Assembly (NCBI RefSeq): GCF_014203715.1
Contig: NZ_JACHJP010000007.1
Location: 186,001 to 250,000 of the forward strand
Origin: Streptosporangium saharense
Lineage (GTDB): Bacteria; Actinomycetota; Actinomycetes; Streptosporangiales; Streptosporangiaceae
Length of the DNA stretch: 64,000 nucleotides
Direction: 5' to 3'
The notes beneath the pieces were generated by a model. It did no database searches. It was not told the DNA's origin and saw only the letters and a program-made list of their open reading frames with translations. How positions within the stretch are numbered: the first letter of the stretch is position 1; every line of letters starts with the position of its first letter. The translations under genes were made by a program, and so were the position numbers. Shown here in pieces: positions 44,801 through 51,894 of this stretch.

Positions 44801-45526
44801 GACGGCCTCGACCAGGTCCGGATGGTGCGTGCACCGGTCGAAGAAGTCGGCGCGTACGGCCAGCACCACGCGGGTGTGTCCCGCCGCCACCAGCTCTTCG
44901 ACGAACCTCCGGCGCTCCGCCGGGTCCTCGCACAGGGTGAAGGTCTCCTCGAACTGGTCGACCACCAGCACGTCCACGGCCTCGCCGCTCAGCCTGGGGT
45001 GCGCTCCCGGTGTCATCACCCGTACGGCGCGCCCGCGCAGGGACGGCACCAGCCCCGCGCGCAGCAGGGAGGACTTGCCGCATCCCGAGGGGCCGACGAC
45101 CAGCAGGAACCGGTGCGTCTCCAGCAGCGTCACCAGTCGCTCGACCAGCGCGGACCTGCCGAAGAAGTAGTCGTGGTCCTCGGTCTCGAACCTCGCCAGC
45201 CCCCGGTACGGCGCCCGCGCGCTCCCGCCGTCCCTGGCCGCGTGTTCGCGTTGGGCGGCCCGTGCCTCCTCCCACCTGGCCCGCCACTCCTCGCCGTCCC
45301 CGCCGCACGCCTCGGCGTAGGCCAGCGCGACGGGCAGGGTCGGCAGTCTCTCCCCGGCCGCCGCCTGGGCCAGGGTCGCGGCGGAGAAGTGCGCGCGTGC
45401 CGCCATGGCGCGGTAGGTCGGGCCGCCCGCCTCCTCGCGTAGCTTGCGCAACGCCACGGCGAAGGCGGCCACCGGACCGTCGGCGGGATCGACCGGCCGT
45501 TCACGGCGTCCTGCGCGTTCCCCCAA
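41816..45526 (-). CDS. nSTAND-type P-loop NTPase with HTH, membrane helix and WD40 repeats
   Basis: A 1236-residue signal protein. The start is a HTH-like domain (FAVALRKLREEAGGPTYRAM, AHFSAATLAQAAAGERLPTL). A STAND NTPase follows: Walker A VVGPSGCGKSSLL (~residue 145), Walker B VDVLVVDQFEETF, then a helical arm. A membrane helix lies near 495 (TVLICALATVLVITGSLAW). The last ~680 residues are WD40 repeats, many ending in (L/V)WD (LWDTATRQPVGAPI, FSPDGRFLAAGDQTG), forming at least one propeller that should sense a ligand. The TTG at 45526 with GGGGAGATGGG is chosen over an upstream TTG at 45559. STAND-WD40 proteins often act in stress or phage defence; this one has no obvious effector domain. 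Confidence 0.88.
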   Translation of the reverse strand: MGERAGRRERPVDPADGPVAAFAVALRKLREEAGGPTYRAMAARAHFSAATLAQAAAGERLPTLPVALAYAEACGGDGEEWRARWEEARAAQREHAARDGGSARAPYRGLARFETEDHDYFFGRSALVERLVTLLETHRFLLVVGPSGCGKSSLLRAGLVPSLRGRAVRVMTPGAHPRLSGEAVDVLVVDQFEETFTLCEDPAERRRFVEELVAAGHTRVVLAVRADFFDRCTHHPDLVEAVRDATVPVGPMSGAELREAIVKPATAAGLIVQRELTARILDEVGGQPGGLPLMSHALLETWRRHHGKALTVEDYEAAGGIHGAVARTSEELHARLTPEQRERLRHLLPRLVTPGEAGAQDTRRPARRAELVTGRPDDPSPLLLERLADARLITLDEETADLAHEALLTAWPRLRGWVEEDRERLRVHRRLTEAADAWQAHDRDPGGLYRGLRLSLAREHLAGRLDTLTPLERDFLTASTAGRRGERRRSRLRTVLICALATVLVITGSLAWQQSRTHDRQEREAHARRVAGAAASLRQSDPKLSMRLSLAAWHLADLPETRANLRTASLQAQQDTFTDPQTGPGTMRWLSQDGRSLFSVGADRTVRWDLETHRAVATTPGPAGWLADTGEGRGDPPWLPILRPASAEEVRVTPRDMATGREDPAPLDNVNRGVEFSPSGRRLVTYRADGSRYRVRVWDTATRRLVVETDLPRKESTRRPWEWPSALMLLRRTQDGRQTLEPDAPDAALSADDTTMVLCVPGAPVRVWDLRTGRDLHVPRLPVLSFKQCQEERPLLSPDGRLLVLATGAEVRLWELPSGRELPRIDEPGVDEIGFSADGAFLATANADELLVWRVDVLDAPVFRHPLAGEHAFDIRIDPAADRVRYLAGTPNSRSWPATVRTLRLNSVVNADWRDESATSALFSPDGSTLATIYANRVELRDVRTGRRLPGPPPVPCETPDPGCHVIAAFRPDGKVLAYGDTHARPFRAELWDLAGRRVVGRADPSTGAGSLAYTRDGASLLVSGSPTGGSLTLWDLGRGVATTTVPGLDGRIALDPAGRLLVTSEGRVADLAAGRVAVRASGPRPASALAFSPDGRFLAAGDQTGQTVLWDGTVRRQLGGLTPTSPDALNWVSALAFSADGSVLAVGTVGGATQLWDTATRQPVGAPITTPAGFVAALAVDRDTLYVAGEHVPLGRYDLSPAAAAGTVCRRAGQGLGPDDWAAYFPGYPYRSTCA

Positions 45527-45760
45527 CCCATCTCCCCGGATGCAGTTCGGACACGGCAAACCAGCACATCAAGTTTGTCTGTGGTGACGAACGAGGGTTC
45601 CGGACAATTCCCGAGCCGCCAAGACTCGAAGCCGTAAGCCCCCCGGCCTGCGACGACGTCGCGACCCGGGATATCCGGTGTGTTCCGCCCGGTGAATCAC
45701 GCGCCTTTTCGACATCGGCCACGCGGGCGGACACCTCAGAACGCCAAGGAAGAAGCGAAC

Positions 45761-46093
45761 ATGAAAAGAAAGATCATGATCGGCCTGGTGGCGCTCGCCG
45801 GCGCCGCGGCACTGACGGCGGCGCCCACCACCGCAGGCGCCGCCACGACGACCGGCACGGCGACCGGCGTGGCGGCCTGCAACGTCCAGCACGAGCCCTG
45901 GTACACCCGCGCCGGATACCGCCACGTCTTTCTCCAGAACGAGTGCGGCGCGAGGCGGACGGTGTGCATCGCCATCCCCGACCGGCCCGCCTGGTTCCCC
46001 ATTCCGCGCTACACCCTCAACGCCTACGAGTGGCTTGACGTGACCTACGCGCCCACCTCGATCAACGAGGGCAACAGCGTCTACGGCTGCTAA
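45761..46093 (+). CDS. Small secreted protein, tandem paralogue 1
   Basis: A 110-residue exported protein: Sec signal peptide (KRKIMIGLVALAGAAALTAA) and a mature domain with VQHEPWYTRAGYRHVFLQNE, CGARRTVCIAIPD and a final Cys (SVYGC). The four cysteines match those of the next gene in order (AAC.VQH, NEC, VC.xIP, C-end). ATG 45761 has AAGGAAGAAG upstream. No known domain. The upstream gap to the nSTAND gene (234 bp) holds divergent promoters; 45527-45760 shows no gene. Confidence 0.72.
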   Translation: MKRKIMIGLVALAGAAALTAAPTTAGAATTTGTATGVAACNVQHEPWYTRAGYRHVFLQNECGARRTVCIAIPDRPAWFPIPRYTLNAYEWLDVTYAPTSINEGNSVYGC

Positions 46094-46125
46094 TCCCGAC
46101 ATTTCAACAAAAAAGGAGAAAAATC

Positions 46126-46482
46126 ATGATTGCAGGCATCAGGATCACCGCCGTGGCCGCGCTCGCGGTCCTCGCGTTCACCGGCACCGGCCTGGCGACA
46201 AGCGCGGCCTCCGCCGCCACGACGTCCTCGACAGGCGCGACGGGGGCGGCGGCCTGCGGCGTCCAGCACGGGCCGTGGTACACGCAGAACAGCTGGAACA
46301 AGGTCGACGTCTACAACGAGTGCTCCGGCGGGAGATACGTCTGCGTGGACATTCCCAGTTGGGTGGACTACGGCCCCGTCCACGTCCCCGGCCGCACCGC
46401 GAAGACCATCGACTACGGCTGGGCCTGGACCGTCCCCACCGGCCGTAGCCTCTACATCGCCGCGTCCTCCGAGGACTGCTAG
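46126..46482 (+). CDS. Small secreted protein, tandem paralogue 2
   Basis: A 118-residue exported protein with signal peptide (IAGIRITAVAALAVLAFTGT) and a mature domain CGVQHGPWYTQNSWNKVDVY, NECSGGRYVCVDIPSWVDYG, ending SSEDC. The shared C.VQH.PWYT, NEC and VC..IP pattern shows it is a tandem duplicate of the preceding gene. It has AAAAAGGAGAAAAATC upstream. A hairpin terminator follows. Function unknown. Confidence 0.72.
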   Translation: MIAGIRITAVAALAVLAFTGTGLATSAASAATTSSTGATGAAACGVQHGPWYTQNSWNKVDVYNECSGGRYVCVDIPSWVDYGPVHVPGRTAKTIDYGWAWTVPTGRSLYIAASSEDC

Positions 46483-46490
46483 CCGATCGC

Positions 46491-46524
46491 CCCCTGCGCG
46501 GGACACGCGGGCCTCGCGCAGGGG
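46491..46524 (+). terminator. Hairpin terminator of the secreted pair
   Basis: CCCCTGCGCG (46491-46500) pairs with CGCGCAGGGG (46515-46524), followed by TTT. It also faces the end of the convergent XRE gene. Confidence 0.75.
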
Positions 46525-46549
46525 TTTCGGCGTCGGCCGACGAACGTTC

Positions 46550-47407
46550 CTATGCCAGGTTCGCCGACGCGTCCAGCAGCATGGCCACGCTGTCCTCCTG
46601 GCTGAGGGCCGCGGCATGGAGTCGACCGAAAATATCGGCATATTTCGTGATGTCGGGAGTCCCCTCAAGGTAGACGCCACCGGCCAGGTTCTCCAGGTAG
46701 ACCACGTCCGGATCGCCCTCCTCGGGGAAACCCACGACGCTGAAGGACCCGGCCAGCGCCGGATGGGCCCCGGCCCGGTAGGGAAGGACCCGCACCACGA
46801 CGTTCGGCCGCCGGTTCGCCTCGGCGAGGTGCCTGAGCTGCTCGGCGGTGGTCAGCGCCGTCCCCACGTGCTGACGGAGGACCCCCTCGCCGAGAACGAC
46901 CGACAGCTCAAGCGGGCCGTCCCCCACGAGCCGCCGCTGCCGTTCCATCTGGACGGTGACCAGACGCTCGACCTCCTCCGGCGTGCCGTCCGGCCGACAG
47001 GCCCCGATGACGGCCCGCGCGTAGTCGGCGGTCTGCAGCAGACCGGGGACCAGCGTCTGCTCGTATCCCCGGATGGAGGTCGCCTCGGCTTCGAGGCCGA
47101 TCAGGGTCGCGTGCTCACCCGGCAGCACGTCACCGTAGCTCGTCCACCACCCCCGCCGCTGCGCCTCCCTCGCCAGCACGGTCAGCGCCTCCCTCTCCTG
47201 CTCGGGGACCTCGTACAGATCGAGGAACGCCTTCAGGTCGCGCACCCGAAGCCCTCTGCTGCCCGTCTCGATGCGGCTGATGGAGGCCGCCGCGAAACCC
47301 AGGCGGTCGGCGGCCTCCTGCATGCTCAGCCCGCTCTCCGTCCGCATCCGTCGCAGTTCCGAAGCGAGACGACGCCTGCGCACGGTGGGACTTGTGTCGG
47401 CGGTCAA
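46550..47407 (-). CDS. XRE-family regulator with DUF5753 ligand domain
   Basis: A 285-residue DNA-binding protein. The HTH is at residues ~14-50 (LASELRRMRTESGLSMQEAA, LGFAAASISRIETGSRGLRV). The rest is DUF5753 (LIGLEAEATSIRGYEQTLVP GLLQTADYA, VVVRVLPYRAGAHPALAGSF), the usual pairing in Streptomyces and relatives, where it often sits beside a DUF397 gene; none is found here. Start is a TTG at 47407 with AGGACGGAAC upstream; a GTG 8 codons later is an alternative. It probably controls itself through the inverted repeat just upstream. Confidence 0.92.
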   Translation of the reverse strand: MTADTSPTVRRRRLASELRRMRTESGLSMQEAADRLGFAAASISRIETGSRGLRVRDLKAFLDLYEVPEQEREALTVLAREAQRRGWWTSYGDVLPGEHATLIGLEAEATSIRGYEQTLVPGLLQTADYARAVIGACRPDGTPEEVERLVTVQMERQRRLVGDGPLELSVVLGEGVLRQHVGTALTTAEQLRHLAEANRRPNVVVRVLPYRAGAHPALAGSFSVVGFPEEGDPDVVYLENLAGGVYLEGTPDITKYADIFGRLHAAALSQEDSVAMLLDASANLA

Positions 47408-47422
47408 CTGTTCCGTCCTCTC

Positions 47423-47443
47423 GTAACTTGATTTGGTAGTTAC
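47423..47443. promoter_or_regulatory. Candidate operator of the XRE-DUF5753 gene
   Basis: GTAACT (47423-47428) and AGTTAC (47438-47443) form an inverted repeat with 9-nt spacing, centred about 26 bp upstream of the XRE start. The position suits autoregulation; the match is short. Confidence 0.45.
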
Positions 47444-47549
47444 CTCAGGAAGTTTCCAAAGGCAACTTCCGCAGAGAGTAGTTCAGCGACCACGACGACA
47501 ATGCCCCTACGGCAACACCTCCATAAAAGTCCGATTAATCCAGAAAGCA

Positions 47550-48053
47550 TTAATGCGGGGCGATCACGGCTTTGAGGGCGACAATGGCCAGGCCGAGAAC
47601 GAGGTTGACGACCCCGGAGAAGATGACGACGCCCGTCGAGGAGTGGGCCTTGACCGTGGCGGTGACGGCCCAGGTGACCTGACCCGCGACCGCGACGCCC
47701 AGCGCCACCCAGGCCGTGACCACGTCCGAGGCACCAAGCCCCGAGGCGAAGGCGGCGGCCATGGCAGGGGGGATCGAGGCCTGCGCGAGCGGCCACTCGT
47801 CCTTGGCCGCCGAACGCAGGTTCGCCCAGGTGAGCGGCCTGCCGGGATAGCCCCTGCTGATGATCTCGGCGTAGACGTGGGCGATCCAGAACACCACACC
47901 GGTGCTGATCAGCAGCGTCACCAGCTCGGCCGCCGGTGGTGGGCCGCCCTGCGCGGTCGCCCCGGCGATCACGGAGGCCGCCAGCAACGAGCCGTAGACG
48001 GCACCCGCGAACTCCACCCGTTCCGCTGCCGCACCCGTATCACGCCGGTTCAT
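47550..48053 (-). CDS. Hypothetical four-helix membrane protein
   Basis: A 167-residue protein with about four hydrophobic helices (AVYGSLLAASVIAGATA, ELVTLLISTGVVFWIAHVYAE, WVALGVAVAGQVTWAV, GVVIFSGVVNLVLGLAIVALK), and charged loops rich in Arg and Asp between them. No family is recognised. It is divergent from the secreted gene at 48275 with 221 bp between starts. The XRE gene lies 142 bp past its stop on the same strand. Confidence 0.7.
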   Translation of the reverse strand: MNRRDTGAAAERVEFAGAVYGSLLAASVIAGATAQGGPPPAAELVTLLISTGVVFWIAHVYAEIISRGYPGRPLTWANLRSAAKDEWPLAQASIPPAMAAAFASGLGASDVVTAWVALGVAVAGQVTWAVTATVKAHSSTGVVIFSGVVNLVLGLAIVALKAVIAPH

Positions 48054-48274
48054 ACGACCAGTGTCCTTCCGCGCCGTACGGCAGGCCGATCGACATGCGC
48101 ATGAAATTCGAGGCCTTTGTCACAAAGGTCGGGGAACAGGCGATTTATTTACAGACTTTTTCGTTTTCGTTGCCGCCAAAAGCGGGCTTGAACCGGTGGT
48201 CACCAAGAAGATCATTTGGTGCACGTCAACGAGCACCAAGGAACCATCGAGAATAACGCGAGGAAAACGAATTC

Positions 48275-48982
48275 ATGAATCTCAAGCGCCTCATGTTCAC
48301 CGCCGTTGTCGCCGCCACCTCCCTCATGGGCACCCTCCCGGCATCGGCCGCCCAGGCGGACGCGGACCCCGTGCTGACGGCGACACCGTCGGTCGTCTCC
48401 CCCACCACCGGTGGTGACGTCGCCTTCGTCGTCGAAGGCTGGTCCTTCCCCGCTCTGATCAAGGTGGCCGTCAACAGCACGTCGCTGAACGCCTCGTGCA
48501 GCGACACCAACCTCAGGCGGATCATCCTGCGGACCGACCGCAACGGCTACTTCAACCTCGTCGGGGCGGCCCGTGGCTGCGTCAGCGGCGTCTACCGGAT
48601 CGAGGCCACCGAGATCCAGCCGCCCTACCGCACCTTCTCCACCAGGGTGACCATCGGCCAGTCGCAGCCCGACAACGGTTTCCGCTCGATCAGGGCCACC
48701 CCGGCCGTCGCCGACGCCGACGGCAACATCGCCTTCGTCATCACCGGCCACTCCTTCGCCGAGAACGGCTTCGTCCGGTTCACCAGCAACAGCCTCAACG
48801 AGGCCTGCCAGGCGACCAGCCTCGGAGGAAACTCCCGGGTCAGGGCGGACCGCAACGGCCGCTTCGTGCTGCCCGTCCTGGGCAGGGCGTGCATCCCCGG
48901 CATCTACCAGCTTGAGGCGACCGAGCTGGTCACGCCGTACCGGACCTACACCACCACGGTCTCCGTCACCGCGGCCAGGTAA
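48275..48982 (+). CDS. Secreted protein with two Ig-like repeats
   Basis: A 235-residue exported protein. The Sec signal peptide (LKRLMFTAVVAATSLMGTLP) is followed by two ~90-residue beta-rich repeats that share ATP-V, (A/I)FV(V/I)xG.SF, RxDRNG.F, C(V/I)(S/P)G(V/I)Y(R/Q)(I/L)EATE and PPYRT/TPYRT. Each repeat has two Cys (NASCSDT..RGCVSG and NEACQAT..RACIPG), so one disulfide per repeat is likely. The pattern resembles bacterial Ig-like or neocarzinostatin-like beta sandwiches, but I do not assign a ligand. ATG 48275 follows GAGGAAAACG. Confidence 0.75.
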   Translation: MNLKRLMFTAVVAATSLMGTLPASAAQADADPVLTATPSVVSPTTGGDVAFVVEGWSFPALIKVAVNSTSLNASCSDTNLRRIILRTDRNGYFNLVGAARGCVSGVYRIEATEIQPPYRTFSTRVTIGQSQPDNGFRSIRATPAVADADGNIAFVITGHSFAENGFVRFTSNSLNEACQATSLGGNSRVRADRNGRFVLPVLGRACIPGIYQLEATELVTPYRTYTTTVSVTAAR

Positions 48983-49098
48983 CAGCACGACGAGATGGGT
49001 CGGGCGGTTCTCACCCGGTGCCGGTGGGGCCGCCCTTCCCCTTGTGGGCGATCTGCCCCTTATGATCGGTTCGCCGGTCTTGCTAAGGGGGCGCTGGA

Positions 49099-49392
49099 GT
49101 GGCGGGGATCGACTACAACTACGACGCGCTTGAGCAGTGCCGTACGACCGTCAAGAAACTGGTCGGGCGGTTCGGGGACCTGGGAGATCCGTATCCCGCG
49201 AAGGGCACGGACTCGACGATGTTCGGCAGGCTCACCGACGCGTCCAACCTGGCCACGGCCCTCGACGGGATCGAGAAGACGATCGACGAGGAGCTGGCGA
49301 ACGTCACCGGCAAGCTCAAGGACGTCGAGCACGCCCTGAACGACATCGAGGACAACGTCCGTACCGCCAACCGCGCGGGCGGGGCGGGATGA
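49099..49392 (+). CDS. Small WXG100-like helical protein paired with the WXG-SLT gene
   Basis: A 97-residue helical protein (DYNYDALEQCRTTVKKLVGR at the start, DGIEKTIDEELANVTGKLKD and VEHALNDIEDNVRTANRAGG at the end). It has no strict WXG, yet its size, helical content and overlap (ATGA at 49389) with a WXG100-containing gene suggest an ESX-type partner. GTG 49099 has AAGGGGGC upstream. It lies ~12 kb from the main T7SS locus and would use its machine. Confidence 0.72.
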   Translation: MAGIDYNYDALEQCRTTVKKLVGRFGDLGDPYPAKGTDSTMFGRLTDASNLATALDGIEKTIDEELANVTGKLKDVEHALNDIEDNVRTANRAGGAG

Positions 49393-50459
49393 CCGAGGCC
49401 GTCTCGGCGCTCCCCGGCGGGAGCGCGCTCTCCGATCTCATGAACAAGGTAGACGCCGACGCCGACGCCGTCAGCGCGGTCGCCACCCGCTGGCGTGGTA
49501 CGGCGGGCAAACTCATCGAGTACGCCGGGCAGCTCGGCGGCGCCGTCACCACCGTTGACGCCGCCTGGCAGGGCGAGTCCGCCGACGCCTTCGACACCTA
49601 CATGCGCAAGTACGGCCGCGCCGCCGACGGCCTGCACGACGCCCTCGCCAACTGCGCCAACACCCTCGACGCGGCGGCCAGGGTGCTCAGAAGCTCGGAG
49701 GCGAAGGTCCGCGCCATCTGCTCGACCCTCCTCGACGACGTCGCCTCCTACCGGGGGGCCAACCCGAAGGCCGAGGAGAAGGATCTCCAGCCGCACATCA
49801 CCTCGCTGGTCAACACCGCAGTCGCCGGAGCCCGCCCGCACGTCGAGGCCGCCGACAAGGCCGTCACCCAGGCGCTCACCGACGTGAAGAAGCACATGGC
49901 CGAGCGGAAGATCTCCTTCGCCGACATCCCGGCCCCCGGCGACCAGTCGTTCGTCCCGGGGCCCGGCCGTACTGTCGTGTGGGAGAGGACCGTCGGCTAC
50001 CGCCCGCACCTCGACCCGAAAACCGAGCAGGGGGTGTCATCCTCCCCCGGGGGCTACGGCCCGAGCGGCGCTCCCCCGCCCGGTGGTGGCCCGGCGCCGT
50101 CCGGGAAGCTCAAGGAGTGGATCGACCAGGCGCTGGAGATCCTCAGGGCCCACGGGTACCCGCCGGAGAAGATGAACCCCGCCGACATCAACATGATCAT
50201 CATGCACGAGTCGGGCGGCAACCCGCACGCGATCAACCTCTGGGACTCCAACGCCGCCGCGGGCATCCCGTCCAAGGGGCTGATGCAGACCATCGACCCG
50301 ACCTTCAACAGCTACAAGCTGGCCGGGCACGGCGACATCTACAACCCGGTGGACAACATCATCGCCGGGGTCCGCTACGCGATCAGCCGCTACGGCTCGG
50401 TCTCGAACGTCCCCGGCGTCGTCGGCAGCAAGACGGGCTCCGGCTACGTCGGCTACTGA
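49389..50459 (+). CDS. WXG100 domain fused to a transglycosylase (SLT) domain
   Basis: A 356-residue protein. The first ~110 residues are a WXG100 helical hairpin (LMNKVDADADAVSAVATRWR, VDAAWQGESADAFDTYMRKY: WXG as WQG). A helical stretch and a Gly/Pro linker (SSSPGGYGPSGAPPPGGGPA) follow, then a lytic transglycosylase domain from about residue 245 (ADINMIIMHESGGNPHAINL with the catalytic Glu, GLMQTIDPTFNSYKLAG, NIIAGVRYAISRYGS). It should be exported by a T7SS and cleave peptidoglycan, either for wall passage or as an antibacterial agent. No neighbouring immunity gene is visible. Confidence 0.88.
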   Translation: MTEAVSALPGGSALSDLMNKVDADADAVSAVATRWRGTAGKLIEYAGQLGGAVTTVDAAWQGESADAFDTYMRKYGRAADGLHDALANCANTLDAAARVLRSSEAKVRAICSTLLDDVASYRGANPKAEEKDLQPHITSLVNTAVAGARPHVEAADKAVTQALTDVKKHMAERKISFADIPAPGDQSFVPGPGRTVVWERTVGYRPHLDPKTEQGVSSSPGGYGPSGAPPPGGGPAPSGKLKEWIDQALEILRAHGYPPEKMNPADINMIIMHESGGNPHAINLWDSNAAAGIPSKGLMQTIDPTFNSYKLAGHGDIYNPVDNIIAGVRYAISRYGSVSNVPGVVGSKTGSGYVGY

Positions 50460-50479
50460 GCGAGTCCTAGGCTGGGACG

Positions 50480-51121
50480 ATGGAGCTGACGAAGTTCACG
50501 CACGCGTGTGTCCGCCTTGAGAAGGACGGCTCGGCCCTGGTGATCGACCCCGGGGCCTTCAGCGAGGCGTCCGCCCTCCAGGGGGCCCGCGCCGTGCTCA
50601 TCACCCACGAGCACTTCGACCACGTGGAGGCCGAACGGCTGCGCAGGGCGGCCGAGGCCGAGCCGTCCCTGGAGATCTGGACCAACGAGGCCGTCGCCGC
50701 CACCCTGACCGACGTCCCGGCCAAGATCCATGCCGTACGGCACGGCGACACCTTCGAGACGGCGGGCTTCGCCGTACGGGTCGTCGGGGAGTGGCACGCC
50801 GTCAACCACCCGGACGTACCGGTGGTGAGCAACGTCGGATTCCTGGTGGACGAGGAGGTCTTCTACCCCGGCGACGCGTTCACCCCGCCCGGGACCGAGG
50901 TCCCCACCCTGCTCGTGCCGACCAACGCGCCGTGGATGAAACTCGCCGAGATGGTCGACTACCTCCGCGAGGTCCGTCCGGCCAGGGCCTACTCCACCCA
51001 CGACGGCCTGCTCAACGACCTCGGACTCGGCCTGGTCGACAGGTGGCTGGAGACGGAGGCCGACAGGCAGGGCGCGGAGATCCGCCGCCTCGCGCCGGGC
51101 GAGTCCGTCACCCTGTCCTAG
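50480..51121 (+). CDS. MBL-fold metal-dependent hydrolase
   Basis: A 213-residue hydrolase of the UlaG-like MBL group. The zinc motif is THEHFDHVE (HxHxDH); further ligands are in EWHAVNHP, FYPGDAF and AYSTHDG. The substrate is unknown; this fold acts on lactones, phosphodiesters or thioesters. It starts 20 bp after the transglycosylase stop, so it could be the last gene of that unit, but its sequence gives no link. Confidence 0.88.
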   Translation: MELTKFTHACVRLEKDGSALVIDPGAFSEASALQGARAVLITHEHFDHVEAERLRRAAEAEPSLEIWTNEAVAATLTDVPAKIHAVRHGDTFETAGFAVRVVGEWHAVNHPDVPVVSNVGFLVDEEVFYPGDAFTPPGTEVPTLLVPTNAPWMKLAEMVDYLREVRPARAYSTHDGLLNDLGLGLVDRWLETEADRQGAEIRRLAPGESVTLS

Positions 51122-51181
51122 CCGGGGGTCCGGCCCTACCGTGGGAGGCGACGCGATCTCCCGAGCGAGAGGAAGGGCGGC

Positions 51182-51889
51182 ATGGACCCCAAGGAGCTAC
51201 GGCGGCGGTTCGAGACGCTGACCACCGCGCATCTGACGGACGGCTGCCTGCGCGCCGGGGTCCCGGTGCGCTGCGCCCCTGCGGGCACGCGGGCCGTGGT
51301 GCCCGGCGGCCGTCTGGCCGGACGGGTCCGCCCGGCCAGGCACGCGGGCAGCGTCGACGTCTTCCTTGAGGCGTGCGAGCTGTCCGCGCCCGGTGACGTG
51401 CTGGTCGCCGACAACGGCGGACGGCTCGACGAGAGCTGCATCGGCGACCTCGTGGTCCTCGAAGCCCGCTCAGCCGGGCTCGAAGGGGTCGTGATCTGGG
51501 GGCTGCACCGCGACACGGCCGACATCCGGGCGATCGGGCTGCCGGTCTTCAGCCTGGGGTCGGTCCCGACCGGTCCCCTGCGCCTGGACGAGCGTCCCGA
51601 GGGAGCGCTGGAGTTCGCCGTCGTCGGGGAGTGGACGGTCGGCCCCGGCGACCTGGTCCTCGGCGACGACGACGGTGTGATCTTCGTCCCCGCGGACCGC
51701 GCCGACGAGCTGTTCACGCTCGCCGAGGCGATCCGCGACGTCGAACGACGCCAGGCCGAACGCATCCGCGAGGGCGTCTCGCTGCGCGAGCAGGTGGCCT
51801 TCGGCGCCTATCTCGCCGCCCGCGCCGAGGACCCCTCCCTGACCTTCCGCGCCCACCTGCGCATGGTCGGCGGAGCCATCGAGGAATGA
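51182..51889 (+). CDS. RraA-like/4-hydroxy-4-methyl-2-oxoglutarate aldolase-family protein
   Basis: A 235-residue protein of the RraA/HMG-aldolase fold. The family core is DNGGRLDESCIGDLVVLEAR then SAGLEGVVIWGLHRDTADIR, with the Arg and Asp that bind metal and substrate in the aldolase branch. True RraA inhibits RNase E; in actinobacteria members of this fold are more often aldolases or unassigned. ATG 51182 follows GAGAGGAAGGG. It converges on mnmA with only 5 bp between stops. Confidence 0.85.
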   Translation: MDPKELRRRFETLTTAHLTDGCLRAGVPVRCAPAGTRAVVPGGRLAGRVRPARHAGSVDVFLEACELSAPGDVLVADNGGRLDESCIGDLVVLEARSAGLEGVVIWGLHRDTADIRAIGLPVFSLGSVPTGPLRLDERPEGALEFAVVGEWTVGPGDLVLGDDDGVIFVPADRADELFTLAEAIRDVERRQAERIREGVSLREQVAFGAYLAARAEDPSLTFRAHLRMVGGAIEE

Positions 51890-51894
51890 CGGGC

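Noticed and set aside
51182..51889. Calling the gene rraA (RNase E inhibitor)
   Set aside because: The fold matches but the aldolase-type core is kept, so a gene symbol would overstate function.
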